The translations under genes were made by a program, and so were the position numbers. From Caulobacter sp. Root1455 (GTDB lineage Bacteria > Pseudomonadota > Alphaproteobacteria > Caulobacterales > Caulobacteraceae): a stretch of DNA of 64,000 nucleotides. Each line of letters opens with the position of its first letter. The stretch's first letter is position 1. The stretch lies in contig NZ_LMFQ01000009.1 of assembly GCF_001426905.1 (NCBI RefSeq), forward strand, positions 105-64,104. The letters are read 5' to 3'. Shown in pieces: positions 15,175 to 24,543 of this stretch. Below the pieces are notes generated by a model. The model was not told the DNA's origin. It searched no databases and saw only the letters and a program-made list of their open reading frames with translations.

Positions 15175-16668
15175 TCACCCGACAGCCGACGCTTTCGCCC
15201 CGCCGCCGGCCCGCATCGCCGCCACATAGACCCCCGCCGCGATCCCCGCCCCGACGAACCACGCATAGTCGTACAGCCTCGTCCACGGCGCCCCGATCCC
15301 CGCCGCCGCCTGCAGGCCCGCCGCCTTCAGGAAGCCGGGCAGGTTCGGCGCGACGCCAATCGCGAAGGCCGCCACGGCGGCCAGGTTCCAGCCCTTGAAG
15401 TAGGTGTAGCGCCCCGCGCGATCGTACAGCGCCTCGACGTCCAGCCGGGCGCGGCGCAGCAGCCAGTAGTCGGCGATCAGGATCCCGGCCACCGGCCCCA
15501 GCAGGGCGCCGTAGCCGGTCAGCCAGACGAAGATGTAGCCCTGGGTGCTCTCCAGCAGCTTCCAAGGCATGATCATCACGCCGATGGCGGCGGTGATGTA
15601 GCCGCCCGTCCGATAGCTGATCCGCTTGGGCCACAGGGCCGAGAAGTCGTAGGCCGGCCCGACCAGGTTGGCGGCGATGTTGCAGGACACGGTGTCGAGG
15701 CTGATGATCAGCAGGCCCACTAGCACGCCGATCCCGCCGATGTTTCCCGCCAGCGCCACCGGGTCCCAGACCGGCTTGCCGTAGATCAGCACCGTGGCCG
15801 AGGTGACGATCACGCTCATCGTCGCCAGCAGGGCCATCGGCCCGGGCAGGCCCACGACCTGGCCAACGATCTGGTCCTTCTGGCTGCGGGCGAAGCGGGT
15901 GAAGTCGGGGATGTTCAAGGCCAGGGTCGCCCAGTAGCCGGTCATGGCGGTGACGGCCGGGCCGAAGTCCTTCCAGAACCGGCCGGCCTTGGCGCCGCCG
16001 GCGTCGTAGGCGCTGGGCTCGTGCAGGATGGGGCCCAGGCCGCCGGCCTTGCTCAGCGCCCACCAGACCAGCAGGCCGCAGACCACGATCTTGACCGGCG
16101 CGGTCCAGGTCTCGAGCTTGCGCACGGTCTCCAGGCCCTTGGTGACGAACAGCAGCTGGATGGCCCAGAAGGCCGCGAACGACAGCAGCTGGCCGACGCC
16201 TATGCCCAGTCCGGGGACCATCGGCCCGACCAGGCTCTTGCCGACCATCACCCCCAGCAGGGTCAGCAGCGCCCCGCCGCCGATCCAGGTCTGGATGCCG
16301 TACCAGCCGCAGGCGACGATCGCCCGGGCCAGGGCCGGGGCCCGCGCGCCGCGCCAGCCGAACGAGGCCCGGGCCAGCACCGCGTACGGCACGCCCCATT
16401 TCGCGCCGGCGTGGCCGATCAGCAGCATCGGGATCAGCACGATCACATTGCCCAGCAGCACGGCCCAAACCGCCTGCCCCGCCGACATCCCCTGCTCGAT
16501 CAGGCCGGCGGCCAGCATGTAGGCCGGCACGGCGATGACCATGCCCAGCCACAGCGCCGCGTAGTGCCGCGCCCGCCAGGTGCGCTGGGCGGCCGTGGTC
16601 GGGGCCAGGTCGGGATTCCAGAGGGTGTTGCCGGCTTGCCCCGTCTTTTTATCCAGCTGCTGATCCAT
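15175..16668 (-). CDS. NCS1 family nucleobase/hydantoin:cation symporter
   Basis: 497 residues from the ATG at 16668 (MDQQLDKKTGQ). The NCS1 hallmarks are present: N-terminal NPDLAPTTAAQRTW, helix 1 with ALWLGMVIAVPAYMLAAGL, the PYAVLARASFGWRGA segment, and GWYGIQTWIGG in helix 3, which carries the substrate-stacking Trp. About 12 hydrophobic segments follow. NCS1 carriers import uracil, cytosine, allantoin, hydantoin or thiamine with Na+ or H+. Neighbours give no hint of substrate. Confidence 0.9.
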   Translation of the reverse strand: MDQQLDKKTGQAGNTLWNPDLAPTTAAQRTWRARHYAALWLGMVIAVPAYMLAAGLIEQGMSAGQAVWAVLLGNVIVLIPMLLIGHAGAKWGVPYAVLARASFGWRGARAPALARAIVACGWYGIQTWIGGGALLTLLGVMVGKSLVGPMVPGLGIGVGQLLSFAAFWAIQLLFVTKGLETVRKLETWTAPVKIVVCGLLVWWALSKAGGLGPILHEPSAYDAGGAKAGRFWKDFGPAVTAMTGYWATLALNIPDFTRFARSQKDQIVGQVVGLPGPMALLATMSVIVTSATVLIYGKPVWDPVALAGNIGGIGVLVGLLIISLDTVSCNIAANLVGPAYDFSALWPKRISYRTGGYITAAIGVMIMPWKLLESTQGYIFVWLTGYGALLGPVAGILIADYWLLRRARLDVEALYDRAGRYTYFKGWNLAAVAAFAIGVAPNLPGFLKAAGLQAAAGIGAPWTRLYDYAWFVGAGIAAGVYVAAMRAGGGAKASAVG

Positions 16669-16864
16669 GTCGCCCCCGCGATCGTGTCGTGGGCGGAGCA
16701 TGGGTCAGCGAACAGTGTGCGTCACGGGGAAAGTTCCCACCCGTCATCCCGGACAAGCGCGCAGCGCGCCGATCCGGGACCGGCGCGTGAGCTCGGCGCT
16801 CCAGGTCGGTCCCGGGTCTTCGCTTCGCTACGCCCGGGATGACAGTTTTGGAGAGGAGAAGCGA

Positions 16865-17059
16865 TCAGCCCATCCCGGCATAGGCCAGGGTCGCGAGGCC
16901 CGCCCCGAACACCAGGACCATAGCCACGATGCCGACCCGGTCCCACTGGATGCAGGGGCCCGCGTGCCGAAGCTCGACGGCCTCGGGCTTGTTGATGTCG
17001 CACTTGTTGAAGAACACGGAACGCGCACGCACACGGGTCGCGAACACGGCGTCAGCCAT
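16865..17059 (-). CDS. Small C-terminally anchored membrane protein (hypothetical)
   Basis: 64 residues with one hydrophobic segment near the C-terminus (VGIVAMVLVFGAGLATLAYA) after a polar N-terminal half (MADAVFATRVRARSVFFNKC). A GGGAGAG ribosome site lies seven bases before the ATG, which supports real translation. No family is recognised. It stands alone between the permease and peptidase genes. Confidence 0.65.
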   Translation of the reverse strand: MADAVFATRVRARSVFFNKCDINKPEAVELRHAGPCIQWDRVGIVAMVLVFGAGLATLAYAGMG

Positions 17060-17176
17060 GGCGATCTCTCCCTAACGAGGCCCGCTCCTCTGACGGGAGC
17101 GCAAGGTCACGGTTAACACGAAAACTCGCGCAACGAGCGATTTTCCTCGCGCTTTCGAACGAAAATCGAGCCATTT

Positions 17177-17223
17177 CGCGCGTTTTCGTCGGCAAAAACG
17201 ACGTTCAAGGACGAAAACGCGCG
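17177..17223. terminator. Large hairpin downstream of the M1 peptidase gene
   Basis: A perfect 14-bp inverted repeat, CGCGCGTTTTCGTC / GACGAAAACGCGCG, with a 19-base loop, starts about 35 bases after the peptidase stop. A second inverted repeat (CGATTTTC/GAAAATCG) lies just beyond it near 17140-17170. The stems contain A/T runs rather than ending in one, so a terminator role is plausible but not certain. Confidence 0.55.
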
Positions 17224-17255
17224 ATTTTTCCAGAAACCGCTATTTCACCAAGCGG

Positions 17256-19175
17256 CTATTTCACGATCCCGTCGACCGTCTGCCGAGTGACGGCGTGATA
17301 GAGCGGCCGGGTCTTGGCGTAAATCCGCTTGGCGATCGGCTGGCCCCAGTCGCCCTGGGCCATCAGGTCCTTGAACAGCGGCGCGACGAACTTGCGGCGG
17401 CCCTGGTCGGTCAGGAAGGCCTCCAGCGACGGCACGGCGGGCTCGTAGCGGTTGGCCACGGCTAGCTCCAGCCAGACGAAGCGGATCTCGCTGTTGCCCT
17501 GGGCCGACAGGCCGAAGGCTTTATCGAGTGTCGCGAGACGCTCCGCTGACAGCGCTCGCGGCAGGCTGGAGACGAAGCGCGTGCGCTCGGGGGTGCTCCA
17601 GGCGGTCCACTTGGCGGCCGGGGCCGGGCCGCCCTTGGCGTAGGCGGCGGCCAGGGCGTCCACCGCCGGGAAGGCGGCCGAATGGACGTGCACGGCGTTG
17701 TCCGGCAGGCCGACCTCATAGACCCACTTGTCGATGCCGATCTCGGCCTCCAGCTTCGGGTCGCCCTTGATCAGGTTGGCGCGCAGGTCGGCGACGAAGC
17801 CGGCCGTGGTCTGCGACTGGAAGGCGTGACGGGCGAAGTAGTCCTTCAGATAGGCGTCCCAGCGTTCGCGGCCGACGGCCTTTTCGATGGTGCGCAGGAA
17901 GGTCGCGCCCTTCTGGTAGGCGATGTCGGTCATGCCGTCGTCGGGATCGCGGCCGGTCAGGTCCAGGTGCAGGCGGGTGTCGGCGCCGGTCAGGCCGCCG
18001 GCGTCCTTGATCGCGGCCTGCAGGTCGCTCCAGCCCAGGTCGGCCAGCATGTCGGCGCGCGGCTTGCCGTACAGCTTCTCCATGATCCGGTTTTCGAAAT
18101 AGTCGGTGAAGCCCTCGTTCAGCCAGAAGTCCGACCAGGTGGCGTTGTTGACCAGATTGCCCGACCACGAGTGGGCCAACTCGTGGGCCACCAGGCTGAC
18201 CAGCGAGCGGTCGCCGGCGATGATGGTGGGCGTGGCGAAGGTCAGGCGCGGGTTCTCCATGCCGCCGAACGGGAACGACGGCGGCAGCACCAGCAGGTCG
18301 TAGCGGCCCCAGGCATAGGGGCCGTAGAGGCTCTCGGCCGCCTCGACCATCTTCTCGACGTCGACCAGCTCGTAGGCGGTCTTCTTCATCACCGAGGGCT
18401 CGGTGTAGACGCCGGTCCGCTGACCCAGCGGGGTGAAGGCGATGTCGCCGATGGCGATGGCGATCAGGTACGAGGCGACCGGCTTGTCCATCTTGAAGCG
18501 GTAGGCGCGACCGCCACCGGCGACGGGCTCGCCGTCCGGGGTCAGCATCTCGGCGCTCATCACCGCCTTCAGGCCCTCGGGCGCGACGATGCGGGCGGTC
18601 CAGGTCTGGCGGATGCCGGGGCTGTCCTGGGTGGGGATCCAGGTGCGGTTGAGGATCGCCTCGCCCTGGCTGAACAGGTAAGGCTTGGCCTTGCCCGCCG
18701 TCTGGGCCGGGGTCAGCCACTGCAGGGCCGCGCCGCCGGGGGCGCTGTCGTAGCTGATGACGATGCGCTTGGCGCCGTTGAGGGTCACCGTCAGCGGCGC
18801 GCCGAGGTTCGGATCAGCCTTGCCCAAGGTCCACGGCAGGGCCGCGCCCTTGTCGTCGGTGATCGCCTTGATCACCAGGCCCTTGCTGTCGAGCACCACT
18901 TCCTTGGCGTCCGGCGCGGCGGCGATGTCGAGGGCGGCCGTGCCGGTCATCTTCTGGCCGGCGAAGTCGGCGGTCAGGTCCAGATCCACGTGGGTGACCC
19001 GCGCCACCCGCGGCTGGGCGTAGGAGTGGATGTCGTGGGCTTCCGGCGTCGTCAGGATCGCGGGGATGGGCGGCGTGGTCCCCCGTGCTTGAGTTTGGGC
19101 CAGGACGGGCGCGGCGACGCCGCAGAGCAGGAGCGCCAACAGGGCGGCGCGGGTGGTGGTCTTGATCGAGGTCAT
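17256..19175 (-). CDS. M1 family zinc metallopeptidase (aminopeptidase)
   Basis: 639 residues. A signal peptide (AALLALLLCGVAAPVLAQ) directs it to the periplasm. The N-terminal beta-domain is followed by GGMENPRLTF, the family's substrate-anchoring GGMEN motif. The zinc site is H331-ELA-H335 with Glu about 19 residues later in WLNEGFTDYFE. The C-terminal helical domain ends with AKRIYAKTRPLYHAVTR. It resembles leukotriene A4 hydrolase/cold-active aminopeptidases. The last bases around the stop (TGGTGAAATAGC) are tandemly duplicated. Confidence 0.95.
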   Translation of the reverse strand: MTSIKTTTRAALLALLLCGVAAPVLAQTQARGTTPPIPAILTTPEAHDIHSYAQPRVARVTHVDLDLTADFAGQKMTGTAALDIAAAPDAKEVVLDSKGLVIKAITDDKGAALPWTLGKADPNLGAPLTVTLNGAKRIVISYDSAPGGAALQWLTPAQTAGKAKPYLFSQGEAILNRTWIPTQDSPGIRQTWTARIVAPEGLKAVMSAEMLTPDGEPVAGGGRAYRFKMDKPVASYLIAIAIGDIAFTPLGQRTGVYTEPSVMKKTAYELVDVEKMVEAAESLYGPYAWGRYDLLVLPPSFPFGGMENPRLTFATPTIIAGDRSLVSLVAHELAHSWSGNLVNNATWSDFWLNEGFTDYFENRIMEKLYGKPRADMLADLGWSDLQAAIKDAGGLTGADTRLHLDLTGRDPDDGMTDIAYQKGATFLRTIEKAVGRERWDAYLKDYFARHAFQSQTTAGFVADLRANLIKGDPKLEAEIGIDKWVYEVGLPDNAVHVHSAAFPAVDALAAAYAKGGPAPAAKWTAWSTPERTRFVSSLPRALSAERLATLDKAFGLSAQGNSEIRFVWLELAVANRYEPAVPSLEAFLTDQGRRKFVAPLFKDLMAQGDWGQPIAKRIYAKTRPLYHAVTRQTVDGIVK

Positions 19176-19269
19176 GGGGAGCCGAGTCCATCTACGGCGA
19201 AGTGGTCCTCACCGTCTTAGCTCAGCTCTGTGCCCGGTCTAGGGCCAATCGCCGGGGTTGGGGAACCGC

Positions 19270-20394
19270 TCAGATGTAGTCCATCAAGCTGGTCCCGCCC
19301 GTGTTGACGCCGCCGTCGGGATTGAACAGCGAGGCCAGCTTGTCCGAGAGGTTCTGCATCTCGACCATCTTGTCGTAGAGGGCCGGGGTCCAGCCGGCGG
19401 CCTGGCGTTCCTCGTCGCTCATGGCCGCGTACTGGGTGATCAGGCTCTTGCCAAAGGCCGAGCTGTCCGAGCCCTTGGCGCCGGCGTAGGTGCTGGAGAC
19501 GCTGTCGCGGTTGCGGGTGCGCACCTCTTCGGCGGCCTGGGCGATCTCATGCTCGGAGAACTGGTCGCCATTGTTCAGGGCGACGGCGGCCAGCGAACGG
19601 CCGTCGAACTTGGAGAAGTCGATCGTCCCGCTGTTCTCGTCGGTGGCCATCCCCTCCCCGGTCGCCGAGGCGTACTGCTTGTCCAGCACGGTGCGGACGT
19701 CCGAGGCGACCTTGCCGATGTCGCGGGTGCGGGGATTGGCGACCACCCCGCCGACGTCCTTCAGATAGGCCGCGACCGGATCGCCGTCGATGCCGGTGGG
19801 CTGCACGCCGGGCTTGGCGGTGGCCTGCTTGAGGCCCTCGGTCAGGGCCGCCTTGTCCTTGGCCCACTGCCCGGCCGCCTTCTCCTCGGGCCCGGCGGCG
19901 TCGAGATTGGTCAGGGCGGCCTTGTAGAGCCCAGCATAGTCGCCGGTCACCCGCATGGCCGAGGCCGCGGCCGACATGGACGTGTCGCGGTTGGCCTTGA
20001 TCCGCAGGCTGGCGACCACCTGCTCCTCGATCGAGAACTTGCCGCCCTTGTTGCTGGCGATGGCGAAAAGGGTGCGGCGGTCCAGGCCCGAAACGTCGAT
20101 CGTCGCCTTGCCGTCTTTCAGGGCGCTGGGCGCCTTGGCGTCGGCCAAGAGCTTGTTCAGCGCCGAGCGGGCGTCGGCGACCATCGCGTCGGTGGTGCGG
20201 TTGTCGGTCTGAGCGGCCAGGGCGGCCTTGGCCTCCGGCGACAGGGTGACCGTGTCGCCGGGATTGCTGGTCTTGGCCGCCGCTCCGGCCGAGCCGGCGC
20301 TGTCGGTCGCGTTCCCCGCGGCGGCGGCCGTCGAGGCCGCGCTGGCGGCGAGATAGGGATTTGTCGCGTAGCCGTTGGTAACGCTGCTGACCAT
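19270..20394 (-). CDS. Conserved hypothetical protein with an internal duplication
   Basis: 374 residues, unrecognised. The N-terminal ~70 residues are low-complexity, Ala/Ser/Gly/Thr-rich, and contain NPGDTVTLSPEAKAAL, a motif like that in FlgM and some flagellar-linked proteins. Two copies of a ~100-residue unit follow. Unit 1 (~72-182) has TIDVSGLDRRTLFAIASNKG and KFSIEEQVVASLRIKANRD. Unit 2 (~231-342) has TIDFSKFDGRSLAAVALNNG and QFSEHEIAQAAEEVRTRNRD. There is no signal peptide or membrane segment. A link to motility is only a suggestion from the TVTLSPEA motif. Confidence 0.75.
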   Translation of the reverse strand: MVSSVTNGYATNPYLAASAASTAAAAGNATDSAGSAGAAAKTSNPGDTVTLSPEAKAALAAQTDNRTTDAMVADARSALNKLLADAKAPSALKDGKATIDVSGLDRRTLFAIASNKGGKFSIEEQVVASLRIKANRDTSMSAAASAMRVTGDYAGLYKAALTNLDAAGPEEKAAGQWAKDKAALTEGLKQATAKPGVQPTGIDGDPVAAYLKDVGGVVANPRTRDIGKVASDVRTVLDKQYASATGEGMATDENSGTIDFSKFDGRSLAAVALNNGDQFSEHEIAQAAEEVRTRNRDSVSSTYAGAKGSDSSAFGKSLITQYAAMSDEERQAAGWTPALYDKMVEMQNLSDKLASLFNPDGGVNTGGTSLMDYI

Positions 20395-20507
20395 GACGCC
20401 CTCGACAAGTCGTCGCGAGATTACGAATCGCGACGAGCCTGAAACACGGGGTCAATTGGCGGGATCATGGTTAAGGCGCAATTAACCATGTTCGCCGAAA
20501 GCGCGCC

Positions 20508-20819
20508 CTAGCCCGGCGCGCTGACCTGGGTCACGGGCTGGATGTCGGTGAACTTGGCGACGTCGCCCAGCACCTCGGGGGCGCGAGGACCGCCCAGGCT
20601 GGCGGCCAGCGCCTCGGGGCCCTCGAAGGTCAGGTTGACCATGACCACGAACGGCGCCGCGCCGCCGTCGGGTCCCGGCAGGCCCTTGAGCACCTGCACG
20701 CCCGTCAGGCCGGTCGACGTGAAGGCGTCCTTCACCAGCGGAATATGGACGGCGTCGTAATAGGCCTGGTCGAACCTGGCGCCGGGCGTCGCGGGATAGA
20801 GCACGCTGAAAATGACCAT
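20508..20819 (-). CDS. EthD family protein
   Basis: 103 residues from the ATG at 20819, which has GGGAGG seven bases upstream. The dimeric ferredoxin-like fold of EthD/YCII relatives is indicated by MVIFSVLYPATPGARFDQAYYDAVHIPLVKD, with the conserved YY...HIPL segment, and a hydrophobic VVMVNLTFEGPEALAASL strand-helix. These proteins are often accessory to oxidative degradation, but the role here is unknown. No operon partner is adjacent. Confidence 0.85.
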   Translation of the reverse strand: MVIFSVLYPATPGARFDQAYYDAVHIPLVKDAFTSTGLTGVQVLKGLPGPDGGAAPFVVMVNLTFEGPEALAASLGGPRAPEVLGDVAKFTDIQPVTQVSAPG

Positions 20820-20919
20820 GGTCGCCTCCCTCAAGTGGCGGCCTCGCCGGTCGCGCGCCGTCCAGGGGTCAGTTAAGCACGCAGGCGCCGCGCCGCCACG
20901 ATTGCCGCGACGGCGCCCG

Positions 20920-21372
20920 TCAGGCCTTCGCGGGCCGACGACGGCGCGGAACGCGGACGACGGCCTCGCCGTCCATGATCAGGTCGTCGCCGACGAAGCC
21001 TTCGCAGCGCAGGGTGACCCGCGCGCTCACCTCGTCGATGGCCGAAACGGTGACCCGAGCGGCCACGACGTCGCCGATGCGCACCGGCTTGTGGAACGCC
21101 AGGGTCTGGCTCAGATAGATCGCGCCCGCGCCCGGCAGGATGGTGCCGACCACCGCCGATCCGAACGACGCCGACAGCAGGCCGTGCGCGATCCGCCCGC
21201 GATAGGCGGTCTTGGACGCGAAGGCCTCGTCCATGTGCACCGGATTGAAGTCGTCCGAGGCCTCGGCGAAACGCTGGATGCGTTCCTCGGTGATGGGGAC
21301 GCGCTTTTCGGCGGTCATCCCGACCACGAGCTCTTCCAGGATATAGCCGCCTGACGGATGAGGTTCGATCAT
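20920..21372 (-). CDS. MaoC family dehydratase (hot-dog fold)
   Basis: 150 residues from ATG at 21372 (MIEPHPSGGYILEELVVGMT). The hydratase-2 motif is clear: FAEASDDFNPVHMDEAFA followed by RIAHGLLSASF, giving the catalytic Asp/His pair of R-specific enoyl-CoA hydratases. The remaining strands (YLSQTLAFHKPVRIGDVV, ARVTVSAI) complete a single hot-dog domain. Such enzymes supply (R)-3-hydroxyacyl-CoA from beta-oxidation or act on other enoyl-CoAs. It precedes nothing in the same operon with certainty. Confidence 0.9.
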   Translation of the reverse strand: MIEPHPSGGYILEELVVGMTAEKRVPITEERIQRFAEASDDFNPVHMDEAFASKTAYRGRIAHGLLSASFGSAVVGTILPGAGAIYLSQTLAFHKPVRIGDVVAARVTVSAIDEVSARVTLRCEGFVGDDLIMDGEAVVRVPRRRRPAKA

Positions 21373-21505
21373 ACCGGGCCGATAGCCACGATCCCGCGCC
21401 GTGGCCAGCAAAATACGCGTGAACCCGTCCGATCCGGGCTTCGCGGCGGCGCGTCGCCCTGGTCTGGAGCGCGGAAATCTCGGCTTCGCTCGGAGGGGCG
21501 GCCGG

Positions 21506-24214
21506 TCAAGGTCTCGGCTGCTTCGACACCCAGGTTTCGCCGTCGTAGGACACCCACCATCCGACGCCGGCCGCGGCCCCGGGCTTGGGCACGAAGTACT
21601 GCACATGGACATGGTTGCCCACGTGGGGTCCGTAGACCGGCGAGATGTCGACCGCGTGTCCCACCATGGTGCCCCGGGTGACGTACGTGCCGGCCTTGAT
21701 GCTCGCCGGCCCCGCTCCGGCGCGCCCCAGAGGCGCGACATAGGATATCTCCACCGCGCGCCCCTGCGGGTTCGTGATCTGGATGAAGCATCGATAGATG
21801 TTGGCTGGATCGTAGCGGGCGACCGTGACGATCCCGTCCATGGGCGCGAGGATGGGGTCGCCCGGCGCCGCCAGGTAATCCCGTCCCAGGTGAACCCGGC
21901 GCGAGCCGTCGTCATTGCGCCGCGGCGAGAGAAAATGTCCCTGGCCGTGCGAGTCGCTACGCTCCTCGCCGCTCACCGTCGGGGTTCCCATGTAGATCAG
22001 AGGCGACCAGACCGTGCCGGTCAGGTCCGCCGGCGTCCGCCCCACGCGCAACTCCCGCACGTCCGCGAAGAAGGGCGACAGGGAGTCGTCTCCGTGTTCG
22101 ACGTCTTGCAGCTCCGTCGCGTGAGCCCAGTCCAGGCGGGCCGCCCAGTCGGGATCCTCGCGCAAGGGCAGCGCCGAGGGCGTGCCCAAGCCGTCGGTCA
22201 GCACCGGGCCATCCGTCCCGACCTGCACGCCGGCCGACACCGAACAGTTGCGGCCCTCCTCGGTCCCCGTCAGGCGGCACATGAAATGCTCGAAGCCGTG
22301 TCCCCCACGATCGACCTGGTCCACGACGGTGTCGACCCAGCGCTTCAGTTCGGGGGCGACGTTTTCGTACCAGGGTCTGCGCACCCGCTTCACGACCGTC
22401 CAGGTGAAGCGCCCGTTGGCGTCGACGGTGGTGTTGTACCAGCGGCCACGCCGCGGGTCGTAGTATCGGGCCCGGCCTCGAATGCCTTCCTCGCCTTTGG
22501 GGTCGAAATCGCCGACCAGCCGCGCGCCGCTGGGCCAGTCGTATTCCCCTTGGCCCGTGAAGCGGTAGCGCAGGCGGTCGTAGTCGGGAAAGACCGGCCC
22601 CGAGATCGTCTCTCCGTCGGAGAGCTCTACGGTTTGACGCCCCTTGTAGAGCCCCACCCTTTGGCCTTCCGCGCCAAGGGTGATGACCAGATCGCTCCAG
22701 GCGCCGCTCAGCTCCTCGCCGCTGACCTTGCCGCGGAAGAACTGGCGCGCCGGGGGCGGGGCCAGGACGCTGGCGAGGTAGTCGAGGTCATAGAAGGTGA
22801 AGTCGCCGTCGGCGAGGCGGCCGGATCGGTACTGGACCGTCGAGATCTCCGTGCCGAAGTCGCCATAGCGGTGAACCTCGCCGTCCAGCAGGCCGTCCTT
22901 CATCGCGCCGGCCAGCACGAGCTTTCCGATCGCGTTGTAGAGCGTGAACTGTCCATTCGGCACGCCGCGGACGAAGGAGGTTTCCAGCCGCGCCTCGCCT
23001 TCGGGCGCCTGCCGCAGAACCTCACAGTCGGCGGGCAGCAGGAACAAGGTCCCTTGGCCTTCCGGGTAGCCGTCCGTCAGCCGGCCTCGAAACGCCGAAT
23101 AGCGCATCTGGGAGCCCGCGGGGCCCCAGGAGAACGGACGCCAGCTGGCCGGGCAGACCAGATCGTCGCCCGGCGCGCCCGTCTGGTTCGCCGCGGGCCC
23201 AATAATGCGCAGCGCCCTCGGCGTGTCATCGGCCTCGAACCGCACCAGGCTGGGACCGCCCAGATCCACCGCGCGGCGGTGCTCTCGCAAAAAGGCGCCC
23301 AGATGAGCCTGCGGCCAAAGCGCGGCTCCCGGCGCGACGCCCCGGCAATCGAGCGGGTAGAGGTTCATGCACACCAGGTTGGCGGCCGCTCGCCAATGCG
23401 TCTGGAACTCGCCCCGCACATATCCAGGATCCACGACCTTGGGAGCCTCGGGCATGCGCTTTCGCATGCCCGCCAGCTTGATCGCATAGTCGTCGGCGTC
23501 GACGCTCAGAAAGGTCGCGTCGCCGGGGTCGGTCAAAAGACGTCCGGCGAGCGCGTGCGGGAGCGGACCGAAATAGCCCGTGAGATGAGCGCGCAGGGCC
23601 GCCTGGGCCGCGGCCGAAGGCGCGCGATAGCAGCCGCGGGTCCATCTGGGCTCGGATAGACCGTTGGCTTCGGAAAACACCCGCGCGGGCGTCGGACTGT
23701 CGTCGTCGCTCTCGTCGTCCCGGTCCCGCGTCCGCTCGGCGTAGCATTCGTCGGCGAACGGTTCGCCGCGATAGAGCAGGAATGACGGCGTGAAATCGTC
23801 CTGGCCGGCGACGCTGTACAACCCGAAGGCGCCGTCGATGACGACCTTGTCTCCGGCCAACCGGAAGAAGGTCAGGACCGCGTGGCCCTCCAGCGCCTGG
23901 CCTTCGGTCGACACCTGAATGAAGTAGCGCTGCGGACTGGCCAGATAGGAATGGTCATTCACCAGCGTGGTCGCCGGCCATCCCAAATAGACCCCGGCAA
24001 GGGTCTTGGGATCGTAGCCGAGACGTTCCACGCGCCCGCCCGCGTCCTGGAAGGCGCTGTCGAGATAGAAGGCGCCGGGCGTCGAACCCTGCGAAGCGGC
24101 CAGTTGCGGTTCACCGTAGTTGAAGGTGATGTCCGGTCGCCATTCCGACGCCGCGACGGCTGAGGTCGCCACCGCCGCCCAAGCGGCGACGGCCATCGCA
24201 ATATTCCTGAGCAT
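21506..24214 (-). CDS. Large secreted protein with MORN-like repeats and a C-terminal M23 (LytM) peptidase domain
   Basis: 902 residues with a signal peptide (NIAMAVAAWAAVATSAVAA). The first ~330 residues are unrecognised. The middle (~370-600) has MORN-like units, for example RLTDGYPEGQGTLF, MKDGLLDGEVHRYG and GQGEYDWPSGARLVGDFDPK. The C-terminal ~150 residues are a peptidase M23 domain: H775-LGR-D779, then APGDPILAPMDGIV and H868-V-H870. All three zinc ligands are present, so the domain may be an active peptidoglycan endopeptidase. Cysteine content is high for a periplasmic protein. I know no characterised protein of this architecture. Confidence 0.85.
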   Translation of the reverse strand: MLRNIAMAVAAWAAVATSAVAASEWRPDITFNYGEPQLAASQGSTPGAFYLDSAFQDAGGRVERLGYDPKTLAGVYLGWPATTLVNDHSYLASPQRYFIQVSTEGQALEGHAVLTFFRLAGDKVVIDGAFGLYSVAGQDDFTPSFLLYRGEPFADECYAERTRDRDDESDDDSPTPARVFSEANGLSEPRWTRGCYRAPSAAAQAALRAHLTGYFGPLPHALAGRLLTDPGDATFLSVDADDYAIKLAGMRKRMPEAPKVVDPGYVRGEFQTHWRAAANLVCMNLYPLDCRGVAPGAALWPQAHLGAFLREHRRAVDLGGPSLVRFEADDTPRALRIIGPAANQTGAPGDDLVCPASWRPFSWGPAGSQMRYSAFRGRLTDGYPEGQGTLFLLPADCEVLRQAPEGEARLETSFVRGVPNGQFTLYNAIGKLVLAGAMKDGLLDGEVHRYGDFGTEISTVQYRSGRLADGDFTFYDLDYLASVLAPPPARQFFRGKVSGEELSGAWSDLVITLGAEGQRVGLYKGRQTVELSDGETISGPVFPDYDRLRYRFTGQGEYDWPSGARLVGDFDPKGEEGIRGRARYYDPRRGRWYNTTVDANGRFTWTVVKRVRRPWYENVAPELKRWVDTVVDQVDRGGHGFEHFMCRLTGTEEGRNCSVSAGVQVGTDGPVLTDGLGTPSALPLREDPDWAARLDWAHATELQDVEHGDDSLSPFFADVRELRVGRTPADLTGTVWSPLIYMGTPTVSGEERSDSHGQGHFLSPRRNDDGSRRVHLGRDYLAAPGDPILAPMDGIVTVARYDPANIYRCFIQITNPQGRAVEISYVAPLGRAGAGPASIKAGTYVTRGTMVGHAVDISPVYGPHVGNHVHVQYFVPKPGAAAGVGWWVSYDGETWVSKQPRP

Positions 24215-24543
24215 CAGCCCCCCGACACACGCCGCTCAAATCGTTCAGGCTGGCGACGCGTCCGCCCACCCAGTCAAGCTTGGGGCCGATGCTCTCGCGA
24301 AATTCCGCGAATGTCTACTCGCGGCCAAACTGGACTTGACCCACGTCGCGGATCCAATCGTGATCCGGGGGACCATCGCGCGCCGCCGTAGACGAATGTT
24401 GGCGAAGATTTCGCGCCTCAGCATCAGGCCGGGGCGAGAAGGGACGTCGACGCAGAGCGAAGGAAGCACGGGGGCGGGCGAGCTTCACATCCGCCAACCT
24501 TTGCCTGACTTGAGGCCTTGGATCGCCGCTCGGCGTCCTCCGT
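24215..24543. other. Intergenic region, no gene seen
   Basis: 329 bases between the M23 protein start and the DUF2948 stop. Short frames on both strands have Arg-rich, non-protein-like translations. No clear hairpin or repeat is visible. Confidence 0.5.

Noticed and set aside
15167-16552. 461-codon minus-strand frame within the NCS1 gene
   Set aside because: It is a shifted frame of the permease with Arg/Gly-rich, low-hydrophobicity sequence. The permease frame has proper membrane helices and signatures.
17225-17270. Tandem duplication around the M1 peptidase stop considered as a regulatory repeat
   Set aside because: Only about 15 bases are duplicated, covering the last two codons and stop. 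A simple replication slip explains it.
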